A stretch of DNA of 64,000 bases from Haematococcus lacustris (GCA_030144725.1 JASKMD010000019.1:555596-619595); one strand, 5' to 3'. Positions 12,601-23,388 are shown, numbered from the stretch's first letter. Numbers and translations are program-made. Notes: a model not told the origin generated them from the letters alone.

Positions 12601-13972
12601 GCTGCTGCTGCCACCGCTGCTGCTGCTGCTGCTGCCGCCGCCGCCGCTGCTGCTGCCACCGCTGCTGCTGCTGCTGCTGGTGGCAGCGCCAGGAGAGGCC
12701 AGGGTGGGGTAGGCAGGGCTTCCAGAGTTTTACGTAGAAGGTGAGGGTGGCAGTGATGGTGCCAGGAGCTATGGTCAGCAGGCAGACAGAGGGCGGAGGC
12801 AGGGGCAACGAGAGTGGCAGAGCGACAGTGGCAGAGTGTGCCAAGGAGGGCGGCAGGCTTGAGGGGGTGGGTCATGGCATCGCAATTGCCAAGGGACTTG
12901 GGGCATGGGCAGGCCACTGACGCCTTCTCACACTCCACTCTTACCTAATCCTGCCCAACCTCATCACTGACCCCCCCATGACTGACCCAACCTCATCACT
13001 GACCCAACAACCCACCCCAACCTTACCCCTGACCAACCCTGCCCTCAACTACCTGTGTAGTACCTGCCATGACGTTCCCTATGGCCCCATGCATGCCCTA
13101 GCTTTGTCGCCTGTCTCCCACCCTACCTTTTGTCCAATCCACCATGTTGTGTGTGGTGCCCCTTCATGCAGCTGATGGCTCCCTCTTTGAGTTTGACACC
13201 GCTGCTGCCAAATGGCGTGAGAGGGGCAAGGGCGAGTTCAAGGTCAGGCCAGCACTCCGCACCTCGGGGAGCCTACAGGGCTAGGCCGCATGGGGTGGAG
13301 GCAGTGGGGTTGGGGGAGACACAGGCTTTGTCTAGCCCAGCTGCCAGCCCAGCCCAGCCGCCAGCCCAGCCCAGCCTTACATACTGCCCTGTGTCTGGTT
13401 GGCATGCATGCACAGGTGAACAAAGCAGAGAAGGGCATGGCGCGCATGGTGATGCGTCAGGTATGTTGTGGTCTGAGTAGCATGCAAGTCACTGGCATGC
13501 GCAGATGTGATGGGGTCATGGTATTCAATGTGACACTGTTGAGCCGCTATGTATGAAAGTATGAGCAACCGGCTAGGTATCCAGGTATGACTGGCAGTCT
13601 ATCAGTGACGCAGCGGTTTGCCTGCACTGGACGCAGGCAGCGAACTTGCGATTGCTTCTCAACGCCAAGGTGTACCCAGGCATGCCGGTGCAACTAATGC
13701 CCAGCAATGTTGGCGTGACTTTCGGCGTCGTCAACGCTGTCGCTTCGCACCAAAGTGAGTCGGGCAACGCGGACAAGAAGGAAACAACGGATGAAGCGAG
13801 CAATGACGTCGCCGCTGCAAGCGCCAGCACCGCCGCCAAACCAACGACTTGGGCACTAAAAATCAAGAACCCCGAGCGCGTGACGGTTCTGGCTCAATTG
13901 TTGACGGAACTGAGGAAGCCACCCGCCGCAGATACGACGGCCGATGCAGCCGCACCGGACAGCGCGGTATAG
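9673..13972 (+). CDS. NUP50: NUP50-like nucleoporin with FG-type linker and C-terminal Ran-binding domain
   Basis: Eight exons keep phase: 9673-9775, 9880-10103, 10599-10971, 11434-11526, 12222-12518, 13172-13242, 13416-13460 and 13637-13972, giving 513 aa. The N-terminus (KRRAGEQVTKNDVELDEDE, then DEAIKRRRKVHV) resembles the NUP50 importin-alpha-binding segment. An Ala/Pro-rich middle carries scattered GF, SFG and FG motifs, for example GGFGTGSFSFG. Residues about 330-513 contain the RanBD1 pattern: LFEFD, KWRERGKGEFKV, GMARMVMRQ and LRLLLNAKVYPGM. NUP50 works at the nuclear basket in importin-mediated transport and binds Ran-GTP. Intron 3 uses a GC donor (CAG/GCAAGA), and the best fit for intron 1 also needs a GC donor; the exon 1/2 join is the least certain part. 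Intron 5 holds a trinucleotide array. The ATG at 9673 opens the conserved N-terminus. Confidence 0.88.
12526..12682. repeat. GCT/GCC trinucleotide array in a NUP50 intron
   Basis: About 155 bp alternate runs of GCTGCTGCT with GCCGCCGCC and a CCACC spacer, repeated as a higher-order unit of roughly 54 bp at least three times. It lies in intron 5 of the NUP50-like gene just after the GTGAGG donor. Open frames across it in all directions are artefacts of the repeat. Confidence 0.85.
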
Positions 13973-14218
13973 GCACGCAGGAAGTCTTTGGCAAGGAGCG
14001 ACAAAAAGGCAGGATGAAGCATTGGGAAGGCTTGGCCCTTGCAGCGAAATCATGTTGTTTAGCCGGCAGGCAGAGCGACCGGCACGCGTCAAGGGGGAGC
14101 TTTCGGTTCTTTCATCTGCAGACAATACACACCTCACAATGACGAGTGTGTTCTTGCATCCACCACAAGGAAACACTGCCGCTTCGGTCACTTGCTTGGA
14201 AACCTCGTTGTGGTTTGT

Positions 14219-14340
14219 GTGACAGTGGTGTCTGCCGGGCTGTGCTAATGATATGGCTGTGCCATGTGTGCCAGCTCCCCTTTGCTGCACGTGGCCCAGT
14301 GCCCCATCCCAAGTCACATCCCTGAGCATAGGGATCGTCA
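14219..14340 (+). repeat. Dispersed repeat, copy A
   Basis: About 120 bp beginning TGTGACAGTGGTGTCT are closely repeated at 30352-30483 inside an intron of the pherophorin-like gene. Here the repeat directly abuts a Fanzor-like gene tail, so it may be part of that transposon, for example an intron. No coding function is seen. Confidence 0.75.
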
Positions 14341-14429
14341 TGGTGGCCTGAGCAGACAGCTCTGCCACCTAAGGGTAAGCAGTACCCTGGCCTGGGCTAC
14401 AAGCGGCTACGAGACAAGCCACCCAAGGC

Positions 14430-14463
<34 letters not shown>

Positions 14464-14738
14464 GCTGTGGCACAGTAGTGTGCCCCCCTTTGATGAGCTG
14501 TCATCAGCTTACATATAGTGCATGCAGGTCATGGCTACTCTACACAATAGCCCTCGCGGTCAGGCAATAGTGTAGGTGGTAGGCACTCATGCATCATGTC
14601 CATGTGCGTTCGGTATACTCCACACAGCCCATTAACATCAATTGAGTCGGGCGACTATTGCCCACTAGTGGTCCCCAGTACTCCCGCTAGCGGCCCCTGG
14701 TGGTCCGGCTCAAATGGAGGCCCTGGTGAGGGACAAGG
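14341..14738 (+). pseudogene. 3' end of a Fanzor-like (eukaryotic TnpB) gene, truncated copy
   Basis: In one frame the sequence reads WWPEQTALPPKGK then YPGLGYKRLRDKPPKA, a run of nine Gln, and PAVAQ before TAG. The same tail and about 250 bp of following sequence recur at 34035-34402, so both are copies of one dispersed element whose 3' boundary falls just after GTGAGGGACAAGGG. The rest of the gene is absent. Assignment to the Fanzor/TnpB family rests on a third copy at 49.1-49.8 kb, where an RD-C-H-A-A-x-N-M motif resembles the RuvC-III DRDxNAAxN motif. Homology among the copies is directly visible; the family name is inference. Confidence 0.55.
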
Positions 14739-15364
14739 GCGCTGTAGGGTTTATTTCTTGGGAATTGGCACTAGGATTAGTGCATGAGAGCTGTCATGGC
14801 TGACTAGGATGGGCATTAGTGCATGAGAGCTGTCATAGCTGTCAGTTCTGTAGGTTCGTCTTTAAGTGAGTCCGACATGTTTGGCCAGGCGGGCCAAAAC
14901 GGGAGCTTGGCCAGTAAACATACAGGAGCTTTGTAAGGACACCAGTCACGTTTAAAATGGGCCAACCCTGCTGACAATGAAGGTGGTGTGGAAAGGGGTC
15001 ACATGAACATAGCTCTATAGCTCTATAGCTCTATAGTCAGAGCCTCCCAACTCTCATGAAAAGAGGGTGTGTCCTTTACACGAGGTTTATTTCTCGCTCA
15101 GGTTGCCGATTAAGCATCGAAGCACACCAGTGTGTAGAGGACTCGCTTGGCTACACGGAATGCCTGTCCTCAGCTCTATTGAATGTGTACATGATGCACT
15201 ACCTGGGCGTGAACCTGGCATACATTTTGTGGGCAGATATCACCATGCACGCCTCCTCCACTCTCGACCTTCTTAATGATGCCGTGATGACGCAAACTCA
15301 AGTATGTGTGCAACCGCGCTTTGTGTTGCGATGGCCGGAACTGCGAGTTTGAAACCTAAGAAGC
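14739..15364. other. Intergenic, nothing recognised
   Basis: No splice-consistent gene, RNA gene or transposon end was found. A short direct repeat (AGTGCATGAGAGCTGTCAT) occurs twice at about 14779 and 14818, and CTCTATAG is repeated three times near 15010-15035. Confidence 0.4.
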
Positions 15365-15590
15365 TGAAATGTAGTAGATAATGGTGTCGCGGGTCGTTTT
15401 AGGTGGTTGAAAAAGGCGAGGTCGAGGCGCTGGAGCGTAACAGCTCGAGACCGAAGCCAGCAGCCGCGGAGCGTAGCGACGCGGCTGCTGGCTGAGGTCG
15501 AGAGCTGTTACGCGCCAGGGCCGAGACCGAGCCTTTTTCAACCACCTAAAACGGCCCTGGCGACTCCATTATCTAGTGTAATTGAGTTTT
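15365..15590. mobile_element. Foldback/MITE-like palindrome of about 220 bp
   Basis: The two halves are inverted copies of each other over roughly 100 bp each. The left arm runs through GATAATGGTGTCGC, TTTTAGGTGGTTGAAAAAGG and TAACAGCTC; the right arm carries the reverse complements in reverse order, with the centre near GCAGCCGCGG...CGCGGCTGC at about 15460-15490. Both strands therefore encode almost the same hypothetical peptide (MKKARSR...), which is a consequence of the palindrome. Target duplications were not resolved. A miniature inverted-repeat transposon is the likeliest explanation. Confidence 0.7.
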
Positions 15591-16156
15591 ACGTAGGCGA
15601 AGCTCTATTGGCGCGGCGAAGCCGCGCAATGTGATGCTTCTTGTCACCTGCGATGGAGTTGGCCGGCTGTTACGTGTTCGCTGGGAGCACTTTTTGTTAA
15701 TACACCAGGTCGCTGCAGTTAACGATTCTTAAAACGAGGTCTATTAACGATTACAACTGAGTAAAACTCCATTACGCTTCTTTAACGCACCCACACCACT
15801 ACTAATGCTGCGATAAGGACAGCTGCATACTTCTTAGCAACAATTAGCTTTCACTCGTCATTTGTGTCGCTCGCGCTGTCACGCGTAAGACGGAGTAGTT
15901 GTATGCTCTAGCGGTTCAACAAGACACTTTGTGCCCCCTTCACCTTCGATTACAGTAGACTATCTGGCCTGATAGTCAAACTGACCGCGGGACCCTTCAT
16001 ACTCACGCCTTTTCTGCTCGTTTCGCTGTCTACGCCCCGTATTCGTTGTAGCTAGAGCATGTGTGCATATGCGCAGTCTTCGTTCTGTCGCTAAAGCGGT
16101 TTCGGACGTCACCACCGGTTCGGTCCACGGTGCTCTCGGTCCACGGTCCACCAGCT
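15591..16156. other. Spacer between transposons, nothing recognised
   Basis: Lower-GC spacer sequence without a supported gene. Only short frames are open and none has a motif. Confidence 0.4.
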
Positions 16157-17120
16157 GGTCACCCCCGCCATTGGCTGCACCCCCATGGCTCAAGAGATAA
16201 CTTTCTAACTGATTTCTGCACGGATGAGGCCGCCGATTTGTGCGATGAGCTAGTAATGGCCCGAATAGAGTGCAGCCAGCCCCAGCGGTTTGCCGGGTGG
16301 CTGGCCCCCAACACGCGACGTGTTCTGGCGCCACGCAGACATTCTTAGCGACCGCCAGAGGCAGCCTGGACCCAGCGCGGCGTGAATGGCGCATCCAAAC
16401 TAATTTTCAAACCAGCATGTAACAGCGCTTAATATCGCATTCTTCAGCGCAGGTTCAGTCCACATGTGACAGCAACTTCAAAACTTCTAATAGCTGGTGC
16501 CACTGGTTCCTTAACAGCCAAAAGCAGCTAGAATTAGTCAAAAAGATGCAGAGATTGAGCAGATATATGTGTAACCGCCCACACATGAAACGGCCCACAC
16601 ATCAAGACAACGCGTTTCTGTTCTAATAACACGTTACGAGCACTCACAAGGAGCCGCACAGAACTGGCAGTTCATCATTTGACGTCCTGGTTGGCCAGGA
16701 AATCGGCCGAGAAAAGTGCAAGAAAAGGAATTTGACCCGACACGACTTGCACGCTGTTCGGGTGCAGGGACAGGCCACACGCCATACAGACTCCCTCAAA
16801 CATGTCATCAGCACTAGCACTAGCACTAGAACACATGTCAGGGGGGGTACTGCGCCCGACCAAAAATTCAAAATGTTGAAAAGTTGGGCCGCTAAGCGCG
16901 ATAGCTGTTTGCTGATCACAGCCCCATTAAGCAGGCCAATCCCGGCACAACGCGACCAATATTCTCAACACCCCCGCCCGCCCCGGCACAGGTGCACATC
17001 AGCCCGAGCAGCCGCTAGCTTCGCTTTGATGAGCTGCACCGCCCTGCGCAAAATTCGCTGTAAAACTCTTAAAGATCAGTCGGATAGTTATCAGGGGTGC
17101 AGCCAATGGCGGGGGTGACC
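16157..17120. mobile_element. 964-bp non-autonomous TIR element, 4-bp target duplication
   Basis: The element begins GGTCACCCCCGCCATTGG and ends with the reverse complement, the outer 27 bp or so of both ends being alike. It is flanked by AGCT on both sides (16153-16156 and 17121-17124), taken as a 4-bp target-site duplication. Its left 240 bp match, inverted, the right end of the larger element at 23497-27244, and its right 520 bp match, inverted, that element's left end. It is therefore a deletion derivative of the larger element, inserted in the opposite orientation and lacking the coding interior. Open frames in it are not genes. Confidence 0.85.
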
Positions 17121-17147
17121 AGCTGTCAAATGCACTCCCACTCCCAC

Positions 17148-17346
17148 CTGGCCCGACTCGCACCCCTAGGCAAGGCAAGGCCTCTACACTTCATAGCAAA
17201 GCACCCAAGCAACACCCAAGCAACCCAAGCAACACTGGGCTGGGCTGGGCTGGGCTGGGCTGGGCTGGGCTGGGCTGGGCTGGGCTGGGCTGGGCTGGGC
17301 TGGGCTGGGCTGGGCTGGGCTGGGCTGGGCTGGGCTGGGCTGGCAT
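17148..17346 (+). repeat. Conserved leader followed by (TGGGC)n array
   Basis: About 20 copies of TGGGC occupy roughly 17235-17342. The preceding 70 bp (CACCTGGCCCGACTCGCACC, then GGCCTCTACACTTCATAGC) resemble the sequence just before the (GGGGC)n array at 32.3 kb, so array and leader appear to be a dispersed unit whose pentamer differs between copies. Confidence 0.8.
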
Positions 17347-17855
17347 CTAGTGGCATGTGGGCGGATGCAATGGCTAAGGCTGAGGATGCCAACATGGGAG
17401 GGGTGTAGAGACTAGGAGGGGGTGGTGGAAGGCACATGGCGCAGGGCAGGGTTGGGCCAAGTGATGCTGCAATTCAGCCACTCACCGGCAGGTTGGTGAA
17501 GGGGGAGGGGGCTTGCTCTTGGCTGCTGGGTAGGGTAGAGAGGGCTGCGATATCAAGGGGGAGGTGAAGGGGAGGAGAGAAGTAGGTGGGTAGTAGGGTG
17601 GGGTGGGGTGGGGTGGGGTGAGGAGGTGCTGGTAGGCTAGGAGGTGGTGGTGACCAGTGCTGGGCGATTCGCCAAAGACGTATTACTCAGTGTAATAAAA
17701 AACATCAAAACAGATATTTTTTATTACTTTTAATATATATTAATTAATTAATTGTTTATTAAATATAAATCAAAATAAATCGCAAAAATCGCCATTTGAG
17801 TCTATACAATTACAGCATACTCCCTTGTAGGACCAGGATGCAATGTATCCCACAT

Positions 17856-18120
17856 AGCCCCACACCCTAGCCCTAGTGGGTCAGCATGCAACAGGGCTGG
17901 GCTGTAGCCCCACACCCTAGCCCTAGTGGGTCAGCATGCAACAAGGCTGGGCTGTAGCCCTAGACCCTAGCCCTAGTGGGTCAGCATGCAACAAGGCTGG
18001 GCTGTAGCCCTAGACCCTAGCCCTAGTGGGTCAGCATGCAACAGGCTGGGCTGTAGCCCTAGACCCTAGCCCTAGTGGGTCAGCATGCAACAGGCTGGGC
18101 TGTAGCCCTAGACCCTGAGC
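17856..18120. repeat. 49-50-bp tandem array inside the hAT element
   Basis: Five to six head-to-tail copies of a 49-50-bp unit run from AGCCC at 17856, with starts at 17906, 17956, 18006, 18055 and 18104. Each unit contains ACCCTAGCCCTAGTGGGTC and GCATGCAACA. The array abuts the transposase stop codon and may supply part of the 3' untranslated region. Confidence 0.9.
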
Positions 18121-21100
18121 CCTAGGTAGCGGCCCCTGGCAGATGCCCCAGCCATCCAGTAATCAATGGCCTCTTTGTAGGGGAACGTCTTGAGGGTGAA
18201 GGTCTTGTCAAGGTACACACGCAAGGTGCTGGACAGGTTGGCACTGAGGCTGTTGCGCCTCTCGTCCTTGATGAAGTTCATGGCAGAAAAGGAGCGCTCC
18301 TCCTCCACTGAGCCTGGGACTGTCACAATTAGCAGTGTGGCCGCCTTGCAGAACTCGCTGAGCTGTGAGGCCATACTGGCATGCAGCTTCTTCCAAAACT
18401 CAGACAGAAGTGGGGTGCGCTGCTCCTGGACATCATAGCCACCGTTGTCTGAGCCATGACTGTCGTCGCTGTCTGACTGCTCCTGCCTTGTGCCTGGCTT
18501 GCGCTTGGCAGCTCTGCGGCGCATGTCCTCCAGTTGCGCTTTCATGGCACGAGCCACACCCCGTGCTGCTACTTGGAAGGACCCAAGTTGCTGGTACAGC
18601 TTGGCGCTGTCCAGCATCGGGGAGAGTGGAGAATGGGAGAATGGGGCTGCTGCTAGTGCCTTGGGTTGAGCGTAGCACTCTGTCAATGCCTGCAGCTTTG
18701 CTTTCTGATCAGCCTGACTAGGCGCTTTGGTGTCCCACCAATAGCTGGGTGTCAGCAGGGCAAAAGCTGACAGCTGCTCCGAGGGTGGGAAGCGTGACTC
18801 GAGGTCGGCTGTGAGGCTCAAAGCGGCTGATGTCAATTGCTTCTCCACACTGCCTCGTGCAGTTTCCAATGCAGCCTCGTCAACGGGACCGGCAGCAGCT
18901 TGCCTGCCACGCCTGGGAGGCTTCAGCATTGCCTTGTGCCACACCTAAGAGAGTGAAGCAATGGCAAGGTCATGATAGCACCATTGCGCAGCATAGCATA
19001 GCATGAGCCAAGCAACTTAACACAAGACGTACCGTGCCACAGAGCAGAGAGAGGTTCTCTTGTTCCCCACATACGAAATCCATGACCAGCGGGCTGTCGG
19101 ACTGCTGCCGCCTAGGTGATGCTATTGGCCGGCTGTTGCTGCCCTGTTGCTGCTGTCCCGCTGCTGCCACGCTGTAGCCTTGCTGTGATTGCTGTTGCCA
19201 CGCTGCTGCTGAGCTGTTGGCGTCCTGCTGCTGATGTGATGCTGCCCTGCTGCGGAGGAAGCTGATGTGACGTGTAGACAAGCGCCTGGTCACTGTCTGT
19301 AAGGCGCTCTCGCGCTCATGAGAGCTCATGTTCTGCAACACAGCCATGTTCAGGTTGTGGACCTCCTGGGGAGTAGGATCAGCAACATCAGGCACCAGCT
19401 CATAGGGCGGCGGCTTGGCTGGCTGGGTGCGCTGCAGTGCCTCGGGGATGGCAGGAAAGTCTGAGATGTTATAGCGACTGCTTTCGTTGATGTACATGCG
19501 GGTAACACTGGCTGAGAGTTGTTGTACTGCATGACTCAGCTCTAACACTCCTACATCACGTTGTTGGCACAACTTGATGAAGGAGTTCAGCAACTGCAGC
19601 ATGGGCAAGAGCAGATGCAAGCCCAGCAACACCTTGATGTCCATAAGGCTGTCGTACATGGCGCTGGCTTGAGGTTCCTCTGACTCTGCAAAAAGCTGCA
19701 CCAAGGCCGAGTAGAGGCGGAGGATGCGTCGAAGAGGTGACAAGAGGCTCACCCAGCGAGTTGGAACCCTCCTGAGCACCTTGACATCAGTCCCAAGGAG
19801 GTTGCAGGAGATGGCCCGCAGTTCACCCTGGCGCTTGGGGCTGCGGCAGAAATAGTGGGCTAAGGTGGAGGAAAGGCTGTTGAGCTTGCTAATGACAGGG
19901 GTGTCTTCAATTGCCTTGCCAGCCAGCTGGCCGCGGTGCGCATGGCACCACACCCCTTGAACAAATGGGGCCACCTTGGTGCGCAGTTGCACCACCACGC
20001 CAGTGTGGGCGCCCTGCAGCACAGATGCCCCATCGCAGCCAAAGCTGACAAGCTTGCTGCCCAGCTGCTCCATAGACAGCTGCAGCTTGCTGCCAACAGT
20101 TGCAAGGAGGAGGTCAAGGAGGTCATCCGCTGTAGCGCCATCAACAGGTGGCAAATCCACAAAGGTTGCTTGGCGCACGAAGTCCCTGTCCATGGAGTGC
20201 ATAAAGATGCACATATAACCCTTGCCATCGACTCCAGTGCTCTCATCCATGCTCAACGATATGAACCTGCAAGCATGTCGAGCCCAAACTTGCTAACACA
20301 ACTAGCTAGCTGGCGCTAGACAGCTAGCCAGCATGGTTACTGCCATCACTCACTCGGATGTCTTCACGGTGTTCACCAGCTCATCCTCCAAAGCTTGATT
20401 GATGCCTGCCAGCATGCCGACAGCTGAGCGTCTTGACCAGTGCGAGCCAGTTCCAGTCACATTCAAAGCCTGCAGCAGCTCCCGGCTTTGCTCGTACTCA
20501 ACCAAGGGTCGCCCATGCATGAGCAGATACACCAGCGTCACAAAACGTTGCAGCGTCTCTGGGTCGGCTGCAGCTTGCGCATAGCTGTCTTCAAGGGTCA
20601 TGACACGACAGCCAGCAGCCTCAACAGCTGCTAGCTGCTGCTTGGCGTGTCTCATGGCAATCTTGTCCACCCTTGCTGTGCCAGCTGGGCTGAGAGGGAG
20701 GGCCGCTGGGCTGAGAGGGATGGTACCAAAAGGACGGCCGCCAGGACTGAGCCCAGCTGCCTTCACTGCGTTAGAGTGCTTGACGGAGGCTGCATGCGTA
20801 TCGACAGTGGCCTTGCGGGCTTGTATCGACTGAGGGTGGAGGCAGAACCGGCAGCTGACACGGTCGGGGCTGCCAAGGATAGGCTTAATCCAATGCCCAT
20901 GGTCCTTGCGCATGCTGTCAGTGATGCCATACTTCTGCTTGCTGACCCAAGCTCCATCACTGCTGCCTTTCTTCACCTTGCTCTGCAAGGACAAGATCCT
21001 ATTGGGAGCTCTTCACAACCTGGGCATCTTGCTGTATACCAACCTTGGCAGGTCCATTCTTTTCCAAGTCCGCATCATCATCGCTTGCTACGCTCTGCAC

Positions 21101-21133
21101 CCAAATATACTCATCGCATCGCGTTGTTGACAT
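18108..21133 (-). CDS. hAT-family transposase (ZNF862-like), apparently intact
   Basis: Four exons keep phase: 21044-21133, 20354-20982, 19033-20266 and 18108-18944, giving 929 aa. The start ATG at 21133 opens a short acidic exon. Residues 74-99 carry a C-x2-C...H-x5-H zinc-finger pattern (CRFC, then THAASVKH) of the kind used by hAT transposases to bind transposon ends. The catalytic core shows the first acidic residue in SLSMDESTG (Asp247) and a second in SFGCDGAS, followed by WCHAHRGQLA. A Gln/Ser-rich insert lies at about residues 570-640. The C-terminus has the hATC dimerisation region with VEEERSFSAMNFIKDERRN at about residue 865. No stop or frameshift interrupts it. The gene fills the hAT element bounded at 17655 and 21452. 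Activity cannot be judged from sequence alone. Confidence 0.9.
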
Positions 21134-21452
21134 GCTGCGTTGACGGACATGCTGCGGTTACTGACCTCAACGCCTTCGTCATCGGCACTTGTTGTTACAG
21201 AGCGTTGGGACGCTATGTGCTTGTACTGCGATGGATGTTCGGCTGTGGTGGGCAGCCGCCCGCTTTGGGGTTTGCGGAAGATGGGATACATTGTTGGGGG
21301 TTAAGTAATAAGCGGAGTACCAAACGGGCGGTGGAGCTATTACCGATGTAATAAAGTTCACTCATTTTGAGGACGATTTTTTCGACTTATTACCGTTTTT
21401 TGCGCTGGATTATTACCGACTTATTACATTATTACCCAATCGCCCAGCACTG

Positions 21453-22105
21453 GTGACTGTGGTGGTGGGGTTGGTGTTGGCGGTGGCGGTTGAGATTGGG
21501 AGCTCCTGCAACAACCGCCAGCCATTCACAAGGTGGTGAGAGTAGCTATGCACAAGGTGAAAAACGTCATGGCAACTTATGCTATTCCTACACTGAGAGA
21601 TGCACCATGGACCGGACATCCTACTTCATCCAACGTTAGGATTATATGCAAAAAAGAAAGCTTCGTGTAGCCTTGACAGCTTGACATGTCTGTCCTCACC
21701 TCCAGTTCAGAGGCACTTCTAGGCTGTAGGACCATTTGGGCCCACCAATCCTAAAGAAATAGGACTAGTTGCGCGCCTACGCAAAGGAAACAACGTCGGG
21801 TTCATTGAGCCGGGAGGAATTAGTACCGCCGGCTGTACTTGCCCTTAGAGCCTAAGGAGTCCACCACGCCATTGCGAAGCACCTCCACAATGCACTTGCG
21901 CTGCGCGATGTCGTGAGAGCGACCGGCTGATTGGTGGGCGCATTTTTTTCGTTCACGGGGTTCCTGGCATTACAGGCGTATAGCAGACTGAGCGTTCACT
22001 GCATGCCGCACGGTGTTACGCCAATCGCACACTTCCCGGCGCCGAAATGTCCATGACATGGTTGTGTAAAAGGTTTTATCAGAGTTGGGAGGGTCTGATC
22101 TATAG
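21453..22105. other. Spacer between transposons, nothing recognised
   Basis: The spacer starts in GT/GGT-rich sequence that resumes the context left of the hAT insertion and continues to the next element. No supported gene. Confidence 0.4.
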
Positions 22106-23388
22106 TCAGGTCCCACAAGGTCTCTTTGGCAAAATGTACCGTGAGCCATTTGATACCGCGCTTACACAGCCTTGTTCAGCGAGCCTTCCCGATATGCCTA
22201 CTGCATCAAAGGGCCTGCACGGCCTGGACGCCCACCAACCCTTGCCAAGTGTCCAGGTGGCAAGGTTACTGTAGATAGATGCGGCGCTATATTTTAAGCG
22301 GGTGCTGGTAGGTACGGTACACAACAGCGCTAGCGCGAGGGCCGGCGGTTATGTCGGTTAACCGGGTGGCTCGCATCTCGCATCGGGCTGCCGCAGCTCG
22401 CTCGCAACATACCTAAGCGTTGCAATGGCCCTACTCCTCCACCACATCAAAGCATTTACTACGAGCTGCAGGCAGCATGTCCGAAGGAACTGTTTTTTCT
22501 GGTCTCTCCTTCGACGCCATTATTGAGAGGGCTGATGAATGATGAGAGCTTCCTATGCTTTCTTAGGCTTTCCTATGCTATCCTCTGCTGTCCTATGCTT
22601 TCCGATCCTTCCTATTCTTACTACGCTGACTGCGTCGGCCCATCGCTAATTATGGCCGCCAGTCTGCATCATTTGCGCCGCTGATGGACGCTGGTGGTAG
22701 CTTGGAGGAACCAGAACGACCTCTAGTACTTTCGCAGCCTGGTGAGCGCGAGATGATGGGGTAATTTAGACATGAGCATGGTAGGTATGTCTGGGTGTAT
22801 CTATGGGTGCTAACCTAAAGGATACGCTACCAAAAGTTGCAGAAGTTCTCGGGGCACACCACTTGCATCTCTCCAGGAGGTCAGCACGGCGTTTGATGCA
22901 CTTCCCGCCTAGAAATTAGGTTTCAACTCACTGGAATTTCATTAGCCTCCCAACCCGCGCAGGGCAGATGTATTACACTGCAATAGCCTCCCGTGGGGGC
23001 TATGAGTATACGTCAACGCTAGGGCGCAGAAACTAGACGGATGCGCAGCAGCAACAAGCAGCAAATCGATCTCAAAAATAGCACTGCAAATTCGCATGCC
23101 GGCACCCCATCACGGCACCCCGACCGACCGACTAGTGACCGCTCTACCTCGCTTGTCGTTGCGGCGTTGTTGTCTGCACGTGCACTACCGTCAGGGTGCA
23201 AGGAGTCACAGGTGCAAGGATACCGCGGAGGGGGGCAAGGTGGACTTTAGCCCGTCCCTCGCAGGCCAAGCTGCGGAGCACCACGCCGCAGCGGGGCGTC
23301 GCGGTCTGACCTCTTGGAGTGCAGTATACGCGACAAAAAGTGACGGTACATTTTTTCGAGCCATTTTACCTGACCTTGTGGGACCTGA
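22106..23388. mobile_element. 1.28-kb TIR element with 7-bp target duplication
   Basis: The ends are inverted copies beginning TCAGGTCCCACAAGGTC (17 bp perfect), with further similarity including AAAATG and AATGTACCGT. Both flanks read TCTATAG (22099-22105 and 23389-23395), a 7-bp target duplication. The interior has no recognisable transposase and includes a pyrimidine-rich degenerate repeat (CCTATGCTTTC variants) near 22550-22625. It is probably non-autonomous. The TCAGG terminus and 7-bp duplication are shared with the elements at 40030-48984 and 45938-47580. Confidence 0.8.

Larger units (their letters stand above)
17655..21452 (-). mobile_element. hAT-superfamily DNA transposon
   Basis: A 3.8-kb element bounded by the 15-bp inverted repeat CAGTGCTGGGCGATT (left, 17655-17669) and its complement (right, 21438-21452). 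Subterminal regions are AT-rich compared with the surroundings. It contains a single minus-strand transposase gene. Both flanks include GGTGAC close to the ends, but an exact 8-bp duplication could not be fixed, possibly because the insertion site is itself GGT-repetitive. The intact coding frame and perfect TIR suggest a fairly recent insertion. Confidence 0.85.

Noticed and set aside
12210..12938. Minus-strand Ala- or Gln-rich frames over the NUP50 intron
   Set aside because: Trinucleotide repeat in an intron; the plus-strand exons on both sides join in phase and encode NUP50 motifs.
15356..15634. Two similar small proteins beginning MKKARSR on opposite strands
   Set aside because: They are produced by the palindromic foldback element and lack ATG starts.
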